64,000 nucleotides of DNA from Bacillus sp. SJS (GTDB lineage: Bacteria > Bacillota > Bacilli > Bacillales > Bacillaceae). Of this stretch, positions 52,382-60,520 are shown piece after piece. Both the position numbers and the translations under genes were made by a program. The notes under the pieces are model-generated. The model did no database searches, was not told the origin of the DNA, and saw nothing but the letters and a program-made list of their open reading frames with translations. The stretch is from positions 160,736 through 224,735 of the forward strand of contig NZ_JAQV02000019.1 of assembly GCF_000732485.2 (NCBI RefSeq), written 5' to 3'. The stretch's first letter is position 1. Every line of letters starts with the position of its first letter.

Positions 52382-52984
52382 TTAAGCGGCCATAAGTGCC
52401 ATCGGTCCGCTGTTTGTTTTCGGAACGAGGGTCAGCAGATTGAGCAGGGGATGCGGATCTTCTTCAGTCAGAGAGCGGCTGATGGCAGCGGCCAGCTCTC
52501 CGTCAATATCCGATGTGCCCTCCTGCATCGAGTGCTGCCTCGCCCTGAATAGCAGGGCTTTAACGGTTGCAACTGTAAAGCCTGTTATTTCAGCAATTTC
52601 TTCATTTTTGAAAAGCAGCGCTTCCTTCAGCACAAAGACTGCTGCCTGTTTTTTCGTCATGACCGATGCAAGCCATTCGGCAAGCTCCGCTATTTTGCTT
52701 TCTGTATTGGCTCCAGTTAAATCAGATGGAACGAACCCGGTAGTCATCCGCTTTTGTTTGCGGTAGAAATCAATGTGCAAATGGCAGGCGGCTTTGTTAT
52801 AAAGTGCCTGGGGCAGATCTTCCGGCAGTTCTTGATATTTTTCCAAAAGTTTGCATACCGTTGCTTGGGCGAGATCCTCGGCGTCCCATTTATTTCGTGT
52901 GAGAATGAGACAATATTTAAATAGGGAAAGATACGTTTCAGTAAGGTCTTTCTTTTCAAAACGAGCAGCGCTGCTCTTTTTCAT
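52382..52984 (-). CDS. ECF-like sigma-70 family factor
   Basis: 200 residues. Sigma region 2 near residues 20-85 (LFKYCLILTRNKWDAEDLAQ) and region 4 near 115-165 (FKNEEIAEITGFTVATVKAL). A C-terminal tail of about 35 residues is extra. ATG 52984 follows AAGGAG; a GTG three codons earlier lies inside the ribosome site. No anti-sigma gene is adjacent; instead clpP follows in the same operon, and an ABC transporter is divergent. Confidence 0.85.
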   Translation of the reverse strand: MKKSSAARFEKKDLTETYLSLFKYCLILTRNKWDAEDLAQATVCKLLEKYQELPEDLPQALYNKAACHLHIDFYRKQKRMTTGFVPSDLTGANTESKIAELAEWLASVMTKKQAAVFVLKEALLFKNEEIAEITGFTVATVKALLFRARQHSMQEGTSDIDGELAAAISRSLTEEDPHPLLNLLTLVPKTNSGPMALMAA

Positions 52985-53149
52985 CGATTTCACTCCTTAA
53001 AGGTGCACCTTTGTATACTAAACGGATGAATGACTTAAAAGGATATGGGTTTCTGCATTTTATTCTTTCCAGGGAAGATGAATTCCTTCAAAGTTGGGAT
53101 GATATAGGCTAAACTATCTTTGGCAGACATTACGAAGGGAACGTGCAAA

Positions 53150-54175
53150 ATGAAAAATGTCATTGAAACAGAAGGGCTTCGGAAGGAATTTAAAGCCTAT
53201 TCGAGCCGGGAAGGCCTGGGAGGCGCTTTCCGGGATTTGTTTACACGCAATTATAAAGTGGTCCGCGCTGTCGACGATCTATCGTTTACCATCAAGCAGG
53301 GAGAGATGGTCGGTTATATCGGTGAAAACGGGGCGGGAAAATCCACGTCCATAAAAATGCTGACGGGAATCCTGAATCCAACGGCCGGAACGGTTCGTGT
53401 CAATGGAATGGACCCCCACAGGCAGCGGGAGAAATTTGTAAGCTCGATCGGAGTAGTATTCGGCCAGCGCTCCCAGCTTTGGTGGGATATCGCGGTACAG
53501 GAATCATTCCGTCTTTTGAAAAAAGTGTACAAGGTTTCTGATGAGGATTATAAAAACCACATGGAGCATGTGATTGAATCGCTTGATATCGGTCCGCTGC
53601 TGGATAAGCCGGTCCGGAAGCTGTCGTTGGGACAAAGGATGAGATGCGAGCTTGCCGCTGCATTGATCCATAATCCGCCGCTCTTGTTTCTGGATGAGCC
53701 GACAATTGGACTGGATGTATTGGTGAAACTGAAGATCCGCCAGTTTTTGAAGGAAATGAATGAGAAATACAAAACGACGATTTTGCTGACCACCCATGAT
53801 TTATCCGATATTGAAGCGCTTTGTGAGCGGGTCATCATGCTCGACCAGGGAAAAATTATTTATGATGGCGCGCTTGCGCACCTCCGCCAGGATTTCGGCG
53901 AAGGAAAGAAGATTGAGTTCCAGTTTGGAGAGCCTGTAGATGAATCATCATTAAAGGTTCTATCAGAGGAGCTTGAAGTTTTCTGGCAGCAAAACAATGA
54001 AAACAGCTGGACGGCCTTGCTCACAGCACAGGAAGCCGGCATGTCCGAGCTTATCGGACGTGTAGTAGGAGCGAAAAAAGTGCTGGATATGAGCATTCAT
54101 GAGGTTTCAACAGAAGAAATCATCCGCCAGATTTATGAAAAAGGCTACCAGCCGGAGAAGAGGATCCTGACATGA
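53150..54175 (+). CDS. ABC-2 exporter ATP-binding protein
   Basis: 341 residues. Walker A GENGAGKSTSIKMLTG near residue 60, Q-loop VVFGQRSQLWWD, signature KLSLGQRMRCELAAALI, Walker B LLFLDEPTIGLD. The FGQRSQLWWD form and the ~100-residue C-terminal extension are typical of ATPases paired with ABC2_membrane_6/DUF990 permeases. ATG 53150 with AAGGGAA about 10 nt upstream. First of three genes; export substrate unknown. Confidence 0.92.
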   Translation: MKNVIETEGLRKEFKAYSSREGLGGAFRDLFTRNYKVVRAVDDLSFTIKQGEMVGYIGENGAGKSTSIKMLTGILNPTAGTVRVNGMDPHRQREKFVSSIGVVFGQRSQLWWDIAVQESFRLLKKVYKVSDEDYKNHMEHVIESLDIGPLLDKPVRKLSLGQRMRCELAAALIHNPPLLFLDEPTIGLDVLVKLKIRQFLKEMNEKYKTTILLTTHDLSDIEALCERVIMLDQGKIIYDGALAHLRQDFGEGKKIEFQFGEPVDESSLKVLSEELEVFWQQNNENSWTALLTAQEAGMSELIGRVVGAKKVLDMSIHEVSTEEIIRQIYEKGYQPEKRILT

Positions 54176-54190
54176 TGCGGGGGTCTTGGC

Positions 54191-54982
54191 ATGGATAAAT
54201 ATATAGAAATGGTGCGCATCCGCTTTTTGATGATGCTTGCGTACCGGACGAACTACTATAGCGGCATTTTGATCTACAGCATTAACATCGGTGCTTATTT
54301 CTTTTTGTGGTCCGCAATTTATGGAGACAAAGGGAATATTCAGGGTCTGACTGTGCTGCAGATGTCTACTTATGTGGCAGTGGCCTGGATGGCGCGCGCT
54401 TTTTACTTCAACAACATCGACAGGGAAATTGCCCTTGAAATTAAGGAAGGGAAGGTAGCCGTCGAGCTGCTTCGTCCCTATCATTATCTTGGGATGAAAA
54501 CGATGCAGGCGTTCGGTGAAGGGGTATTTCGCCTGTTATTCTTCTCAATGCCGGGCATGATTTTTATCGCTTTTGTTTTTCCGCTGGAATTTCCGGGGAA
54601 TGCCGCAACATGGATCTTTTTTGCGTTGTCACTCGTTTTCAGCTTTATTATCAACACACAAATCAATTTGCTTACAGGTATTATGACGTTCTTTCTATTT
54701 AATAATGATGGGTTAATCAGAGCGAAACGGGTAGTAGTGGATCTGTTTTCAGGGCTGCTTTTGCCGATCAGCTTTTATCCGGGCTGGGCGCAGGGAGTCA
54801 TGCAATATTTCCCGTTCCAGGCAATCAGCTATGTGCCAAATATGATTTTCACAGAGGCCTATAAAGGAAACGAACTCTTGCAGGCACTTCTGTATCAAGG
54901 AATATGGGCTATCCTCCTCCTTATTCCAATCCAGCTTCTATGGATGCTGGCAAAAAAGCAAATGGTCATCCAGGGAGGGTAA
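54191..54982 (+). CDS. ABC-2 family permease (ABC2_membrane_6/DUF990-like), first
   Basis: 263 residues, about six membrane helices. MDKYIEMVRIRFLMMLAYRT then NYYSGILIYSINIGAYFFLW, and FGEGVFRLLF; ends GGxxxxGG-like short tail. It starts 15 nt after the ATPase stop (RBS GCGGGGG) and ends 3 nt before the next permease. The two permeases form the pore with the ATPase dimer. Confidence 0.88.
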   Translation: MDKYIEMVRIRFLMMLAYRTNYYSGILIYSINIGAYFFLWSAIYGDKGNIQGLTVLQMSTYVAVAWMARAFYFNNIDREIALEIKEGKVAVELLRPYHYLGMKTMQAFGEGVFRLLFFSMPGMIFIAFVFPLEFPGNAATWIFFALSLVFSFIINTQINLLTGIMTFFLFNNDGLIRAKRVVVDLFSGLLLPISFYPGWAQGVMQYFPFQAISYVPNMIFTEAYKGNELLQALLYQGIWAILLLIPIQLLWMLAKKQMVIQGG

Positions 54983-54985
54983 CGC

Positions 54986-55771
54986 ATGTATTACGTATCG
55001 ATGTTTATCCAATATGCAGGACAATATATGAAAACGAGGCTGCAATACAGGGCTGATGTGCTCGTTGAAATCTTTTCCGATTTTCTGTTCCAGGCCGTCA
55101 ATTTGATATTTATCCTCGTTGTATTTGGCCACACCCAGTCATTAAGCGGGTGGAATCAAAATGAAATCATCTTTATTTATGGATTCTTCCTTATCCCGTT
55201 TGCGATTTTCGGAGCTTTTTTCAACATATGGGATTTTAATGAACGGTACATTGTAAAAGGAGAGATGGACCGGATTTTAACAAGGCCGATCCATAGCCTC
55301 TTCCAGGTCACGCTCGAGAGGATGGAATTGGAGTCGCTGTTCGGAGCCGTTACTGGTTTTGCTGTTATGATGTACGCGGGATCCCAGCTTGGGCTGCCGT
55401 TTTACTGGCATGATCCGCTCGTCTTCATCCTTTTCACCGTTGGAGGAGTATTGGTATATGCGGGAATCTTTATCATGATCGCAAGCATCAGCTTCTACTC
55501 CGACTCCCGGACATCCATTATGCCGATGATGTATAATATCGGTAACTATGGACGTTATCCGGTTGATATTTATAATAAAGCCATCCGCTTCGTTTTAACG
55601 TGGATCCTGCCATTCGCTTTCGTTGGCATGTATCCGGCAGCGTACTTTCTGAGAAAAGAAGAATGGTACACCTATGCATTTTTAACGCCGATTGTCGGGG
55701 TTGCTTTCTTCTTGATAGCTGTATTTGTGTGGAATCAGGGAGTGAAGCAGTATCGGGGAGCGGGGAACTGA
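54986..55771 (+). CDS. ABC-2 family permease (ABC2_membrane_6/DUF990-like), second
   Basis: 261 residues, about six membrane helices: MYYVSMFIQYAGQYMKTRLQ, YRADVLVEIFSDFLFQAVNL, FNERYIVKGEMDRILTRPIH (conserved loop: RGxxDxxLxRP). RBS AGGGAGGG 6 nt before ATG 54986. Last gene of the operon; a repeat-B tandem follows directly. Confidence 0.88.
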   Translation: MYYVSMFIQYAGQYMKTRLQYRADVLVEIFSDFLFQAVNLIFILVVFGHTQSLSGWNQNEIIFIYGFFLIPFAIFGAFFNIWDFNERYIVKGEMDRILTRPIHSLFQVTLERMELESLFGAVTGFAVMMYAGSQLGLPFYWHDPLVFILFTVGGVLVYAGIFIMIASISFYSDSRTSIMPMMYNIGNYGRYPVDIYNKAIRFVLTWILPFAFVGMYPAAYFLRKEEWYTYAFLTPIVGVAFFLIAVFVWNQGVKQYRGAGN

Positions 55772-55799
55772 ATTTGGTGCTTTGTTAGGTACTTTGCTT

Positions 55800-56054
55800 G
55801 CACTGACCCTCAATACGGCAGTGCGGCGGGGGATTGAGCAGCTGCCCGCTAAACCCGCGTTCAGTGTGCAATTACAATGGGTGGGGACGGAGATTTAGTC
55901 CTTTAGCGGAATGAAGGTCAGAGCAATGCACTGACCCCCAATGCGGCAGTGCAGCGGGGGAACAAGCATCAGCCTGTTAAACCCGCGCCCAGTGTGCTAT
56001 CTAAAGTAACGTGGACGGAGGTTTAGTCCTTTAGCAGAACGGGGGTCAGTGCAA
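55800..56054. repeat. Dispersed repeat family B, two tandem 128-bp units
   Basis: Units 55800-55927 and 55928-56054 each begin GCACTGACCC, contain ACGGCAGTGC or GCGGCAGTGC, CTAAACCCGC or TTAAACCCGC, and GGACGGAG-TTTAGTCCTTTAGC. The outer ends are inverted: TGCACTGACCCCC and GGGGGTCAGTGCA. A third, partial copy is at 58575-58637. Confidence 0.88.
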
Positions 56055-56081
56055 ACCCACAGTCGAAAGGAGCCAATCCTG

Positions 56082-56183
56082 ATGGCCAAGAAAAAAGAAA
56101 CACCCCCTAAAGAAGAACCAAAAAAAGCTCCCGAGTGGGAGAAGCTGTATCAGTTGATAAGTAAGAAAGTGAAGAAGAGATAG
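56082..56183 (+). CDS. Small basic protein, 33 residues
   Basis: MAKKKETPPKEEPKKAPEWE then KLYQLISKKVKKR. Lys-, Glu- and Pro-rich. AAAGGAG lies 9 nt before ATG 56082 and a clean terminator follows 2 nt after the stop, which supports a real small gene. Not recognised; function unknown. Confidence 0.6.
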   Translation: MAKKKETPPKEEPKKAPEWEKLYQLISKKVKKR

Positions 56184-56185
56184 AG

Positions 56186-56222
56186 GAAAAGACCGGCTCT
56201 GCTTGATGGGGCCGGTCTTTCT
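56186..56222. terminator. Intrinsic terminator between the small gene and the SEDS gene
   Basis: AAAGACCGGC / GCCGGTCTTT followed by CTAATTTT; convergent genes on both sides. Confidence 0.88.
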
Positions 56223-56226
56223 AATT

Positions 56227-57507
56227 TTATGGTTGAACAGGGGGAAGGTGTTTCCTGCGGAAAACACTCAATATCGCTCCGAAAATAACAGAGTTAACAA
56301 GAAGTGCAGAGCCTCCGTAATCAATGAACGGAAGAGGCATGGATATGATAGGAAGCCATCCAAGCGACATGCACAGGTTGTAGAATAGCTGCCCCAAATA
56401 AAGTGCGGATCCCCCAGCAGCAAGTGTTTTTCCAAAGGTGTCTCTTGAGGAAAAATTTAAATGGAGGATGCGAATGAGCAAAAGGATCAGCACCCCTGCA
56501 GCTAAAAAAGCAACAAAGAATCCGTAATGACCGATAAGTTTTATAAAAGCGAATTCTAAGCCCCCGTTCTGTATTTCTTTTATACTGGTTCCGTTACCAA
56601 ACATGGTGGAGGTTGATAAAATTTCTTTTATTTGCACGGATATATACCCATAATTATTCTGATAATTCTCGGTTTTTTCAGGGTTTAGAAATCCGGATAA
56701 CCTTTCTAATCGAGAGCGCCTTAAAATCATTACTATTCCCGCTGACGCGAATATACCTGCTCCAGTAAACAGCATCACTCGTTTATTTTTAGATTTACTA
56801 TGATAAACCATCGTGAAGACCATAGCGGTGTACAATAGAGAAGCTGAAGGATTAGCCATTATGAATAAAAGAAGCGGAGCAAGGTAGAGCAGGATGAAAT
56901 GCCATATCTTTAAATAGCGTTTTTCTAATAACGAAGCCCACCCTATGTAAAAGGACAATAATGGAAGAAAACTGTTCATATAGAAAGGGCCAATATGAAT
57001 GAAGGTAACCCCGTTGGCGGTTGGGAAAAAGTTCATTGGGAGATTCAACCTTGTCCCATAGGTCATCACTATTAAAAGAACGATTCCTATACAATAAAAA
57101 ATCCAGCTGTTCTTTATCCATTTTCTGTAATCAAAAATCATGATTGCGAATACAGTACCGGTACCAACCAGAACGTTGATAAAATGTTTAAGTACATAGT
57201 TTTGTCCAATATCAGGCAACGTGATAAGAGGAAGAAACCCAAGACCCGATGCGGCAGCCAGCAGTGCTAATGTTACCCAATCCACCTGAGGTCGATAAAT
57301 TTTGTTAAACTTCTCGCCAATCACATACGGACTCCCCATTTGCTCAACCGCTTTTTCTTCAGCTTCCTTCTCAGAAAGTCCCTTCTTGGTCCACTCTTTC
57401 TTTACATCCTCGATATGACTGGAAAGCTCTGCAGTCACAAGCTTCCTTGCCTCTTTCATTTTAATATGTTGCATCACTTCACCTAAAAACGTCTTTTGAT
57501 CGCTCAT
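56227..57507 (-). CDS. SEDS (FtsW/RodA/SpoVE) family protein with N-terminal HAAS-like prefix
   Basis: 426 residues. Residues ~1-70 (VTAELSSHIEDVKKEWTKKG and KAVEQMGSPYVIGEKFNKIY) form the helical prefix domain often tied to PadR regulators. About ten membrane helices follow, ending with ISMPLPFIDYGGSALLVN, the SEDS C-terminal signature. SEDS proteins polymerise glycan strands. The loop that holds the catalytic Asp in FtsW/RodA (TDFIFA) appears here as LEFAFI, so Asp may be replaced by Glu. RBS GGAGGG. Third gene of a sigma-PadR-SEDS operon. Confidence 0.85.
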   Translation of the reverse strand: MSDQKTFLGEVMQHIKMKEARKLVTAELSSHIEDVKKEWTKKGLSEKEAEEKAVEQMGSPYVIGEKFNKIYRPQVDWVTLALLAAASGLGFLPLITLPDIGQNYVLKHFINVLVGTGTVFAIMIFDYRKWIKNSWIFYCIGIVLLIVMTYGTRLNLPMNFFPTANGVTFIHIGPFYMNSFLPLLSFYIGWASLLEKRYLKIWHFILLYLAPLLLFIMANPSASLLYTAMVFTMVYHSKSKNKRVMLFTGAGIFASAGIVMILRRSRLERLSGFLNPEKTENYQNNYGYISVQIKEILSTSTMFGNGTSIKEIQNGGLEFAFIKLIGHYGFFVAFLAAGVLILLLIRILHLNFSSRDTFGKTLAAGGSALYLGQLFYNLCMSLGWLPIISMPLPFIDYGGSALLVNSVIFGAILSVFRRKHLPPVQP

Positions 57508-57510
57508 TTT

Positions 57511-57915
57511 TTATCCCTCCAGCAGCTCTTTCCACTTTAATGAAGGAACGGCTGATTTTCTTTCCAGCTTGTTGAGCAGCTTCCTTCCTTTGTCATTTAG
57601 CTGATAGTGCTTGCGGCTCTCATCATCCCAGCGGCTAGAGAGCCAGCCTTTTGATTCAAGTTGATGGAGCATTGTGTATAGCTCTCCTTCATTTTCATGA
57701 AACTTATGAATGCCTCGAGAGCTTAGAGACCGGGATAATACAAATCCGGTTTTTTGGGTTGTCAGCAGCTGCATGACGGCCAGAAGCAGGTCTTGTTCTG
57801 ATATTTCTTCTTTGATTTTTTTCTTTATTTCACTGTGCATCCGGTCAGTAAAGGTTAGGTTACTAAATGTTGAACTTTCCATCGACTTGCGAAGTGATTT
57901 TAATCGCTTGTCCAT
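57511..57915 (-). CDS. PadR family transcriptional regulator
   Basis: 134 residues. Winged helix from about residue 40: DLLLAVMQLLTTQKTGFVLS, GELYTMLHQLESKGWLSSRW and RKHYQLNDKGRKLLNKLE, the PadR pattern (ExxLYxxLxxLExxGxIxS). The N-terminal 40 residues are charged and helical. Its start overlaps the upstream sigma gene by 16 nt (GGAGG 10 nt before ATG 57915) and its stop lies 3 nt before the SEDS start. Likely represses or modulates this operon. Confidence 0.87.
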   Translation of the reverse strand: MDKRLKSLRKSMESSTFSNLTFTDRMHSEIKKKIKEEISEQDLLLAVMQLLTTQKTGFVLSRSLSSRGIHKFHENEGELYTMLHQLESKGWLSSRWDDESRKHYQLNDKGRKLLNKLERKSAVPSLKWKELLEG

Positions 57916-58454
57916 TGATTATTGTCCTCCAATCTTTCCTTCAAAAGTTCTTTAGCACGCTTCATTCTTGTTTTAACGGTGTTTTCATTAACGCTGGCTA
58001 AAGTAGAGATTTCTTTAATCGTTAATTCTTCAAAATAAAACAAGTAAATGACCTCTCTATATTGAATCGGCAGCTCCATGACTGCGGCTGCAAGCAGGTC
58101 ATCGGTATCTTTTTGCAGAACTTCCTCTTCAACTAATTGTTCAGAATCCCAGCTATGCGTTAGTTCTTCGCTTGCAGCCATAACGTTTTTGCTGTACCAG
58201 CTCTTTACATGGTCTTTGCATGTATTAATGGCAATTCTCCATAGCCAAGTCCTAATCTTGGATTTTTTATTATAGGTATGTAAGGATTTATAGCACTTCA
58301 CGAATATATCCTGAGTCAAATCTTCCGCAATTGCTTTATTCTTTACGTAAGAATAAGCAAGCTGGAGGATGTCCTGTCCGTATAAATGAATGATTTCATC
58401 GAGAACGGCTTCCTTGTCTTCGGTTTCCCATATCTCAGCGATTGATTCTTCCAA
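57900..58454 (-). CDS. ECF sigma factor
   Basis: 184 residues. Region 2: LAYSYVKNKAIAEDLTQDIF and RTWLWRIAINTCKDHVKSWY; region 4: LPIQYREVIYLFYFEELTIK and SVNENTVKTRMKRAKELLKE. Typical group IV sigma, close in style to SigX/SigV/SigW. TTG 58454 was chosen because AAAGGGGGG lies 8 nt upstream; GTG 58475 would put that site within the gene. No anti-sigma is encoded; PadR and SEDS genes follow. Confidence 0.9.
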   Translation of the reverse strand: MEESIAEIWETEDKEAVLDEIIHLYGQDILQLAYSYVKNKAIAEDLTQDIFVKCYKSLHTYNKKSKIRTWLWRIAINTCKDHVKSWYSKNVMAASEELTHSWDSEQLVEEEVLQKDTDDLLAAAVMELPIQYREVIYLFYFEELTIKEISTLASVNENTVKTRMKRAKELLKERLEDNNQWTSD

Positions 58455-58574
58455 CCTGTCTTCCCCCCTTTCCACACTTAGACGACGCCCGGTGCCAAAT
58501 AGTTTTTGGGTTTGTTAAAAATTTATCATATTTCCATAGGTGCGTTTTTTTCACTCCCCCTTTATTAGGAGGCT

Positions 58575-58637
58575 CAGCGGGGGCAAGAGCAAAAATGCAC
58601 TATTAGGGAAGTTTAGCAGAGCGGGGATCAGTGCAAA
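58575..58637. repeat. Partial copy of repeat family B
   Basis: CTCAGCGGGGGCAAGAGCA, then AAGTTTAGCAGAGCGGGGAT and CAGTGCAAA. The right end matches TTTAGCAGAACGGGGGTCAG at 56030-56050. Between the ECF sigma gene and the K+ channel gene. Confidence 0.7.
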
Positions 58638-58739
58638 GTTTTACCCTCTTCAAGATCAGCGAAGCAAAGATCAAACCAAAAACATATTTAACTTTTCAAT
58701 CAGCATATACATACAAAAAGGACAAACACGGAGGCCGCT

Positions 58740-59147
58740 ATGGAACCGATTATTGGTGCTGCAACCATCATCTGTTTGCTCATGTCTGTTCGGATAACGG
58801 CGAAGACATTCAAAGAGCAGCAATTCCTGTCCCGCGAAACGATCCTCGTCATCGCGTTTTTATATTTATCGATTTTGATTGGTTTTGCGATGCTTTACCT
58901 TCTATTTATTCAAACCGGACAAGGAATTTTAACGCAGGGTAATGAGCCGATTAAAGGCGATTATCTGGAGCATCTAAATACTAGTTTGTATTTTAGTGCG
59001 GTCACACTGTTTTCGGTCGGCTACGGGGAGATTATTCCGGTGGGAGCGGGAAGGCTGATTGCCGTTCTGGAAGCATTGATCGGATATATGCTGCCGGTTA
59101 TTTTAGTAGCAAGAACCGTGCTTGAAATCGATAAAAACGCTAAATAG
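58740..59147 (+). CDS. Two-TM potassium channel family protein
   Basis: 135 residues with three hydrophobic segments and a pore loop: FSAVTLFSVGYGEIIPVGAG near residue 88-107, where SVGYGE is a K+ selectivity filter. No RCK/TrkA-N domain is fused, so it is a minimal channel. GGAGG lies 5 nt before ATG 58740. Monocistronic, 61 bp before bcp. Confidence 0.88.
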   Translation: MEPIIGAATIICLLMSVRITAKTFKEQQFLSRETILVIAFLYLSILIGFAMLYLLFIQTGQGILTQGNEPIKGDYLEHLNTSLYFSAVTLFSVGYGEIIPVGAGRLIAVLEALIGYMLPVILVARTVLEIDKNAK

Positions 59148-59207
59148 TTGTACGAACTCCTGCTTTTGGGTACGCTCTAAATAGAAATCATATTTGGAGG
59201 GGAAAAC

Positions 59208-59678
59208 ATGAGTATTGAAGTTGGAGTGCAGGCTCCTGAATTTGAATTGAATGCAGCCGGCAGCGAAAAGGTTAAGCTGTCTGATTATAAAGGGAAATAT
59301 GTTGTTCTTTATTTCTATCCAAAGGACATGACCCCGGGATGCACGACGCAGGCTTGTGATTTTCGCGACCGCCACAGTGAATTTTCTGATGTTAATGCAG
59401 TGATTCTTGGTGTGAGTCCGGACCCTGTAGACAAGCATGATAAATTCAGAGACAAATATGATCTTCCTTTTCATCTGCTTGCCGATGAGGATCATAAGGT
59501 ATCCGAAGCATATGGTGTCTGGAAGCTGAAGAAGAACTTCGGGAAAGAATACATGGGCATTGAACGCTCTACTTTTATTATCGATCCTGAAGGCAAGATT
59601 ATTAAAGAATGGAAAAAAGTCAAAGTGAAGGACCATGTGGAAGAAGCACTGACTTATATAAAAAATGAGTCCAACTAA
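59208..59678 (+). CDS. bcp: Thioredoxin-dependent thiol peroxidase (Bcp, YgaF)
   Basis: 156 residues, peroxiredoxin fold. Peroxidatic Cys45 in MTPGCTTQACDF and resolving Cys50 five residues later, the atypical 2-Cys Bcp arrangement. It reduces H2O2 and organic hydroperoxides using thioredoxin. RBS TTGGAGGGG. Near perR, as in B. subtilis; no PerR box was seen directly upstream. Confidence 0.96.
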   Translation: MSIEVGVQAPEFELNAAGSEKVKLSDYKGKYVVLYFYPKDMTPGCTTQACDFRDRHSEFSDVNAVILGVSPDPVDKHDKFRDKYDLPFHLLADEDHKVSEAYGVWKLKKNFGKEYMGIERSTFIIDPEGKIIKEWKKVKVKDHVEEALTYIKNESN

Positions 59679-59683
59679 ACCAT

Positions 59684-59717
59684 GAAAGCCTGGGAGATTG
59701 TTCCCCGGGCTTTTTTT
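59684..59717 (+). terminator. Intrinsic terminator of bcp
   Basis: AAAGCCTGGG / CCCGGGCTTT-like arms followed by TTTTTTT, 6 nt after the stop. Confidence 0.88.
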
Positions 59718-59798
59718 GCAGTTTGAATTCAAAATCAGGAGGAATATTAGTCTTCTTACACGAATTGGAAGAAGGAAGTTATATAGGAGGCGATCATA

Positions 59799-60320
59799 AT
59801 GGAGAACCATCCGAACAAGCTCTATGAGTACAATGTTTGGGCACATCAGCGGATTTTTGACCATTTAAAGACGCTGCCTCAGGAGATCTTTCATAAGGAA
59901 ACAAAAAGCACCTTTCCCTCTGTTTCTGCAACGATGACTCATATCTATGTAACAGAATATTTGTGGCTTCACGCGCTGGAAGGGAAGGAAATGGCGATTG
60001 CTATGGAAGCGGCAGCTAAACTGCGCGAAAAACTGGGAGAGCTATCCGTGGATGAGATTGAACAAGAGTTCCATGCGTTGAATGCTCAATTTCAAACCTT
60101 CTTTGAAAGCACCCCCGACCTGGAAAAGAAAATCATACTCAACAATCCATATGCCGGAGTAAGAGAAACCAGTCTGGCAGAAATCGTTTTTCATATTGTA
60201 AATCACAGCACGTATCACAGAGGCAATATTTCAGCGATGCTGCATCAAATGGATGAATCCTCCTTGATGACCGATTACGTATATTTTTGGTACAGGGATC
60301 AGCTTACTCCACAAAAATGA
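59799..60320 (+). CDS. DinB family protein
   Basis: 173 residues, four-helix bundle. YEYNVWAHQRIFDHL at the N terminus, metal histidine in TMTHIYVTEYLWLHAL, and the two histidines of HIVNHSTYHRGNISAML, the DinB/YfiT triad. These are metal-dependent, often thiol-linked transferases of uncertain substrate. RBS AGGAGG 9 nt before ATG. Monocistronic. Confidence 0.9.
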   Translation: MENHPNKLYEYNVWAHQRIFDHLKTLPQEIFHKETKSTFPSVSATMTHIYVTEYLWLHALEGKEMAIAMEAAAKLREKLGELSVDEIEQEFHALNAQFQTFFESTPDLEKKIILNNPYAGVRETSLAEIVFHIVNHSTYHRGNISAMLHQMDESSLMTDYVYFWYRDQLTPQK

Positions 60321-60321
60321 A

Positions 60322-60350
60322 AAGAACCGGATGCATGGCGTCCGGTTCTT
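60322..60350. terminator. Terminator between dinB-like gene and the RHH/SPFH operon
   Basis: AAGAACCGGA / TCCGGTTCTT with a 9-nt loop between convergent genes; T tract weak (CCTTTATTCTT). Confidence 0.8.
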
Positions 60351-60353
60351 CCT

Positions 60354-60509
60354 TTATTCTTCCTTCTTGCTGCGTCCAGCGCGTTTTACTGCTTCCTTCA
60401 AAATAATCTCGATCTGAGCATTTACACTCCGGATTTCATCGTCTGCCCATTTTTCAAGAGCTTTATAGAGCTCGGGATCAATTCTGAGAGGGAAGTTTTT
60501 TCGTTTCAT
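60354..60509 (-). CDS. Ribbon-helix-helix (Arc-like) small DNA-binding protein
   Basis: 51 residues: [20 protein letters not shown], then [51 protein letters not shown] is the Arc/MetJ ribbon-helix-helix pattern (beta strand FPLRI, helix, SVNAQIE). It starts 11 nt after the SPFH stop and is probably cotranscribed with it. It could regulate that operon or merely act as an accessory; no toxin partner is seen. Confidence 0.82.
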   Translation of the reverse strand: MKRKNFPLRIDPELYKALEKWADDEIRSVNAQIEIILKEAVKRAGRSKKEE

Positions 60510-60520
60510 TTCATCACAAC

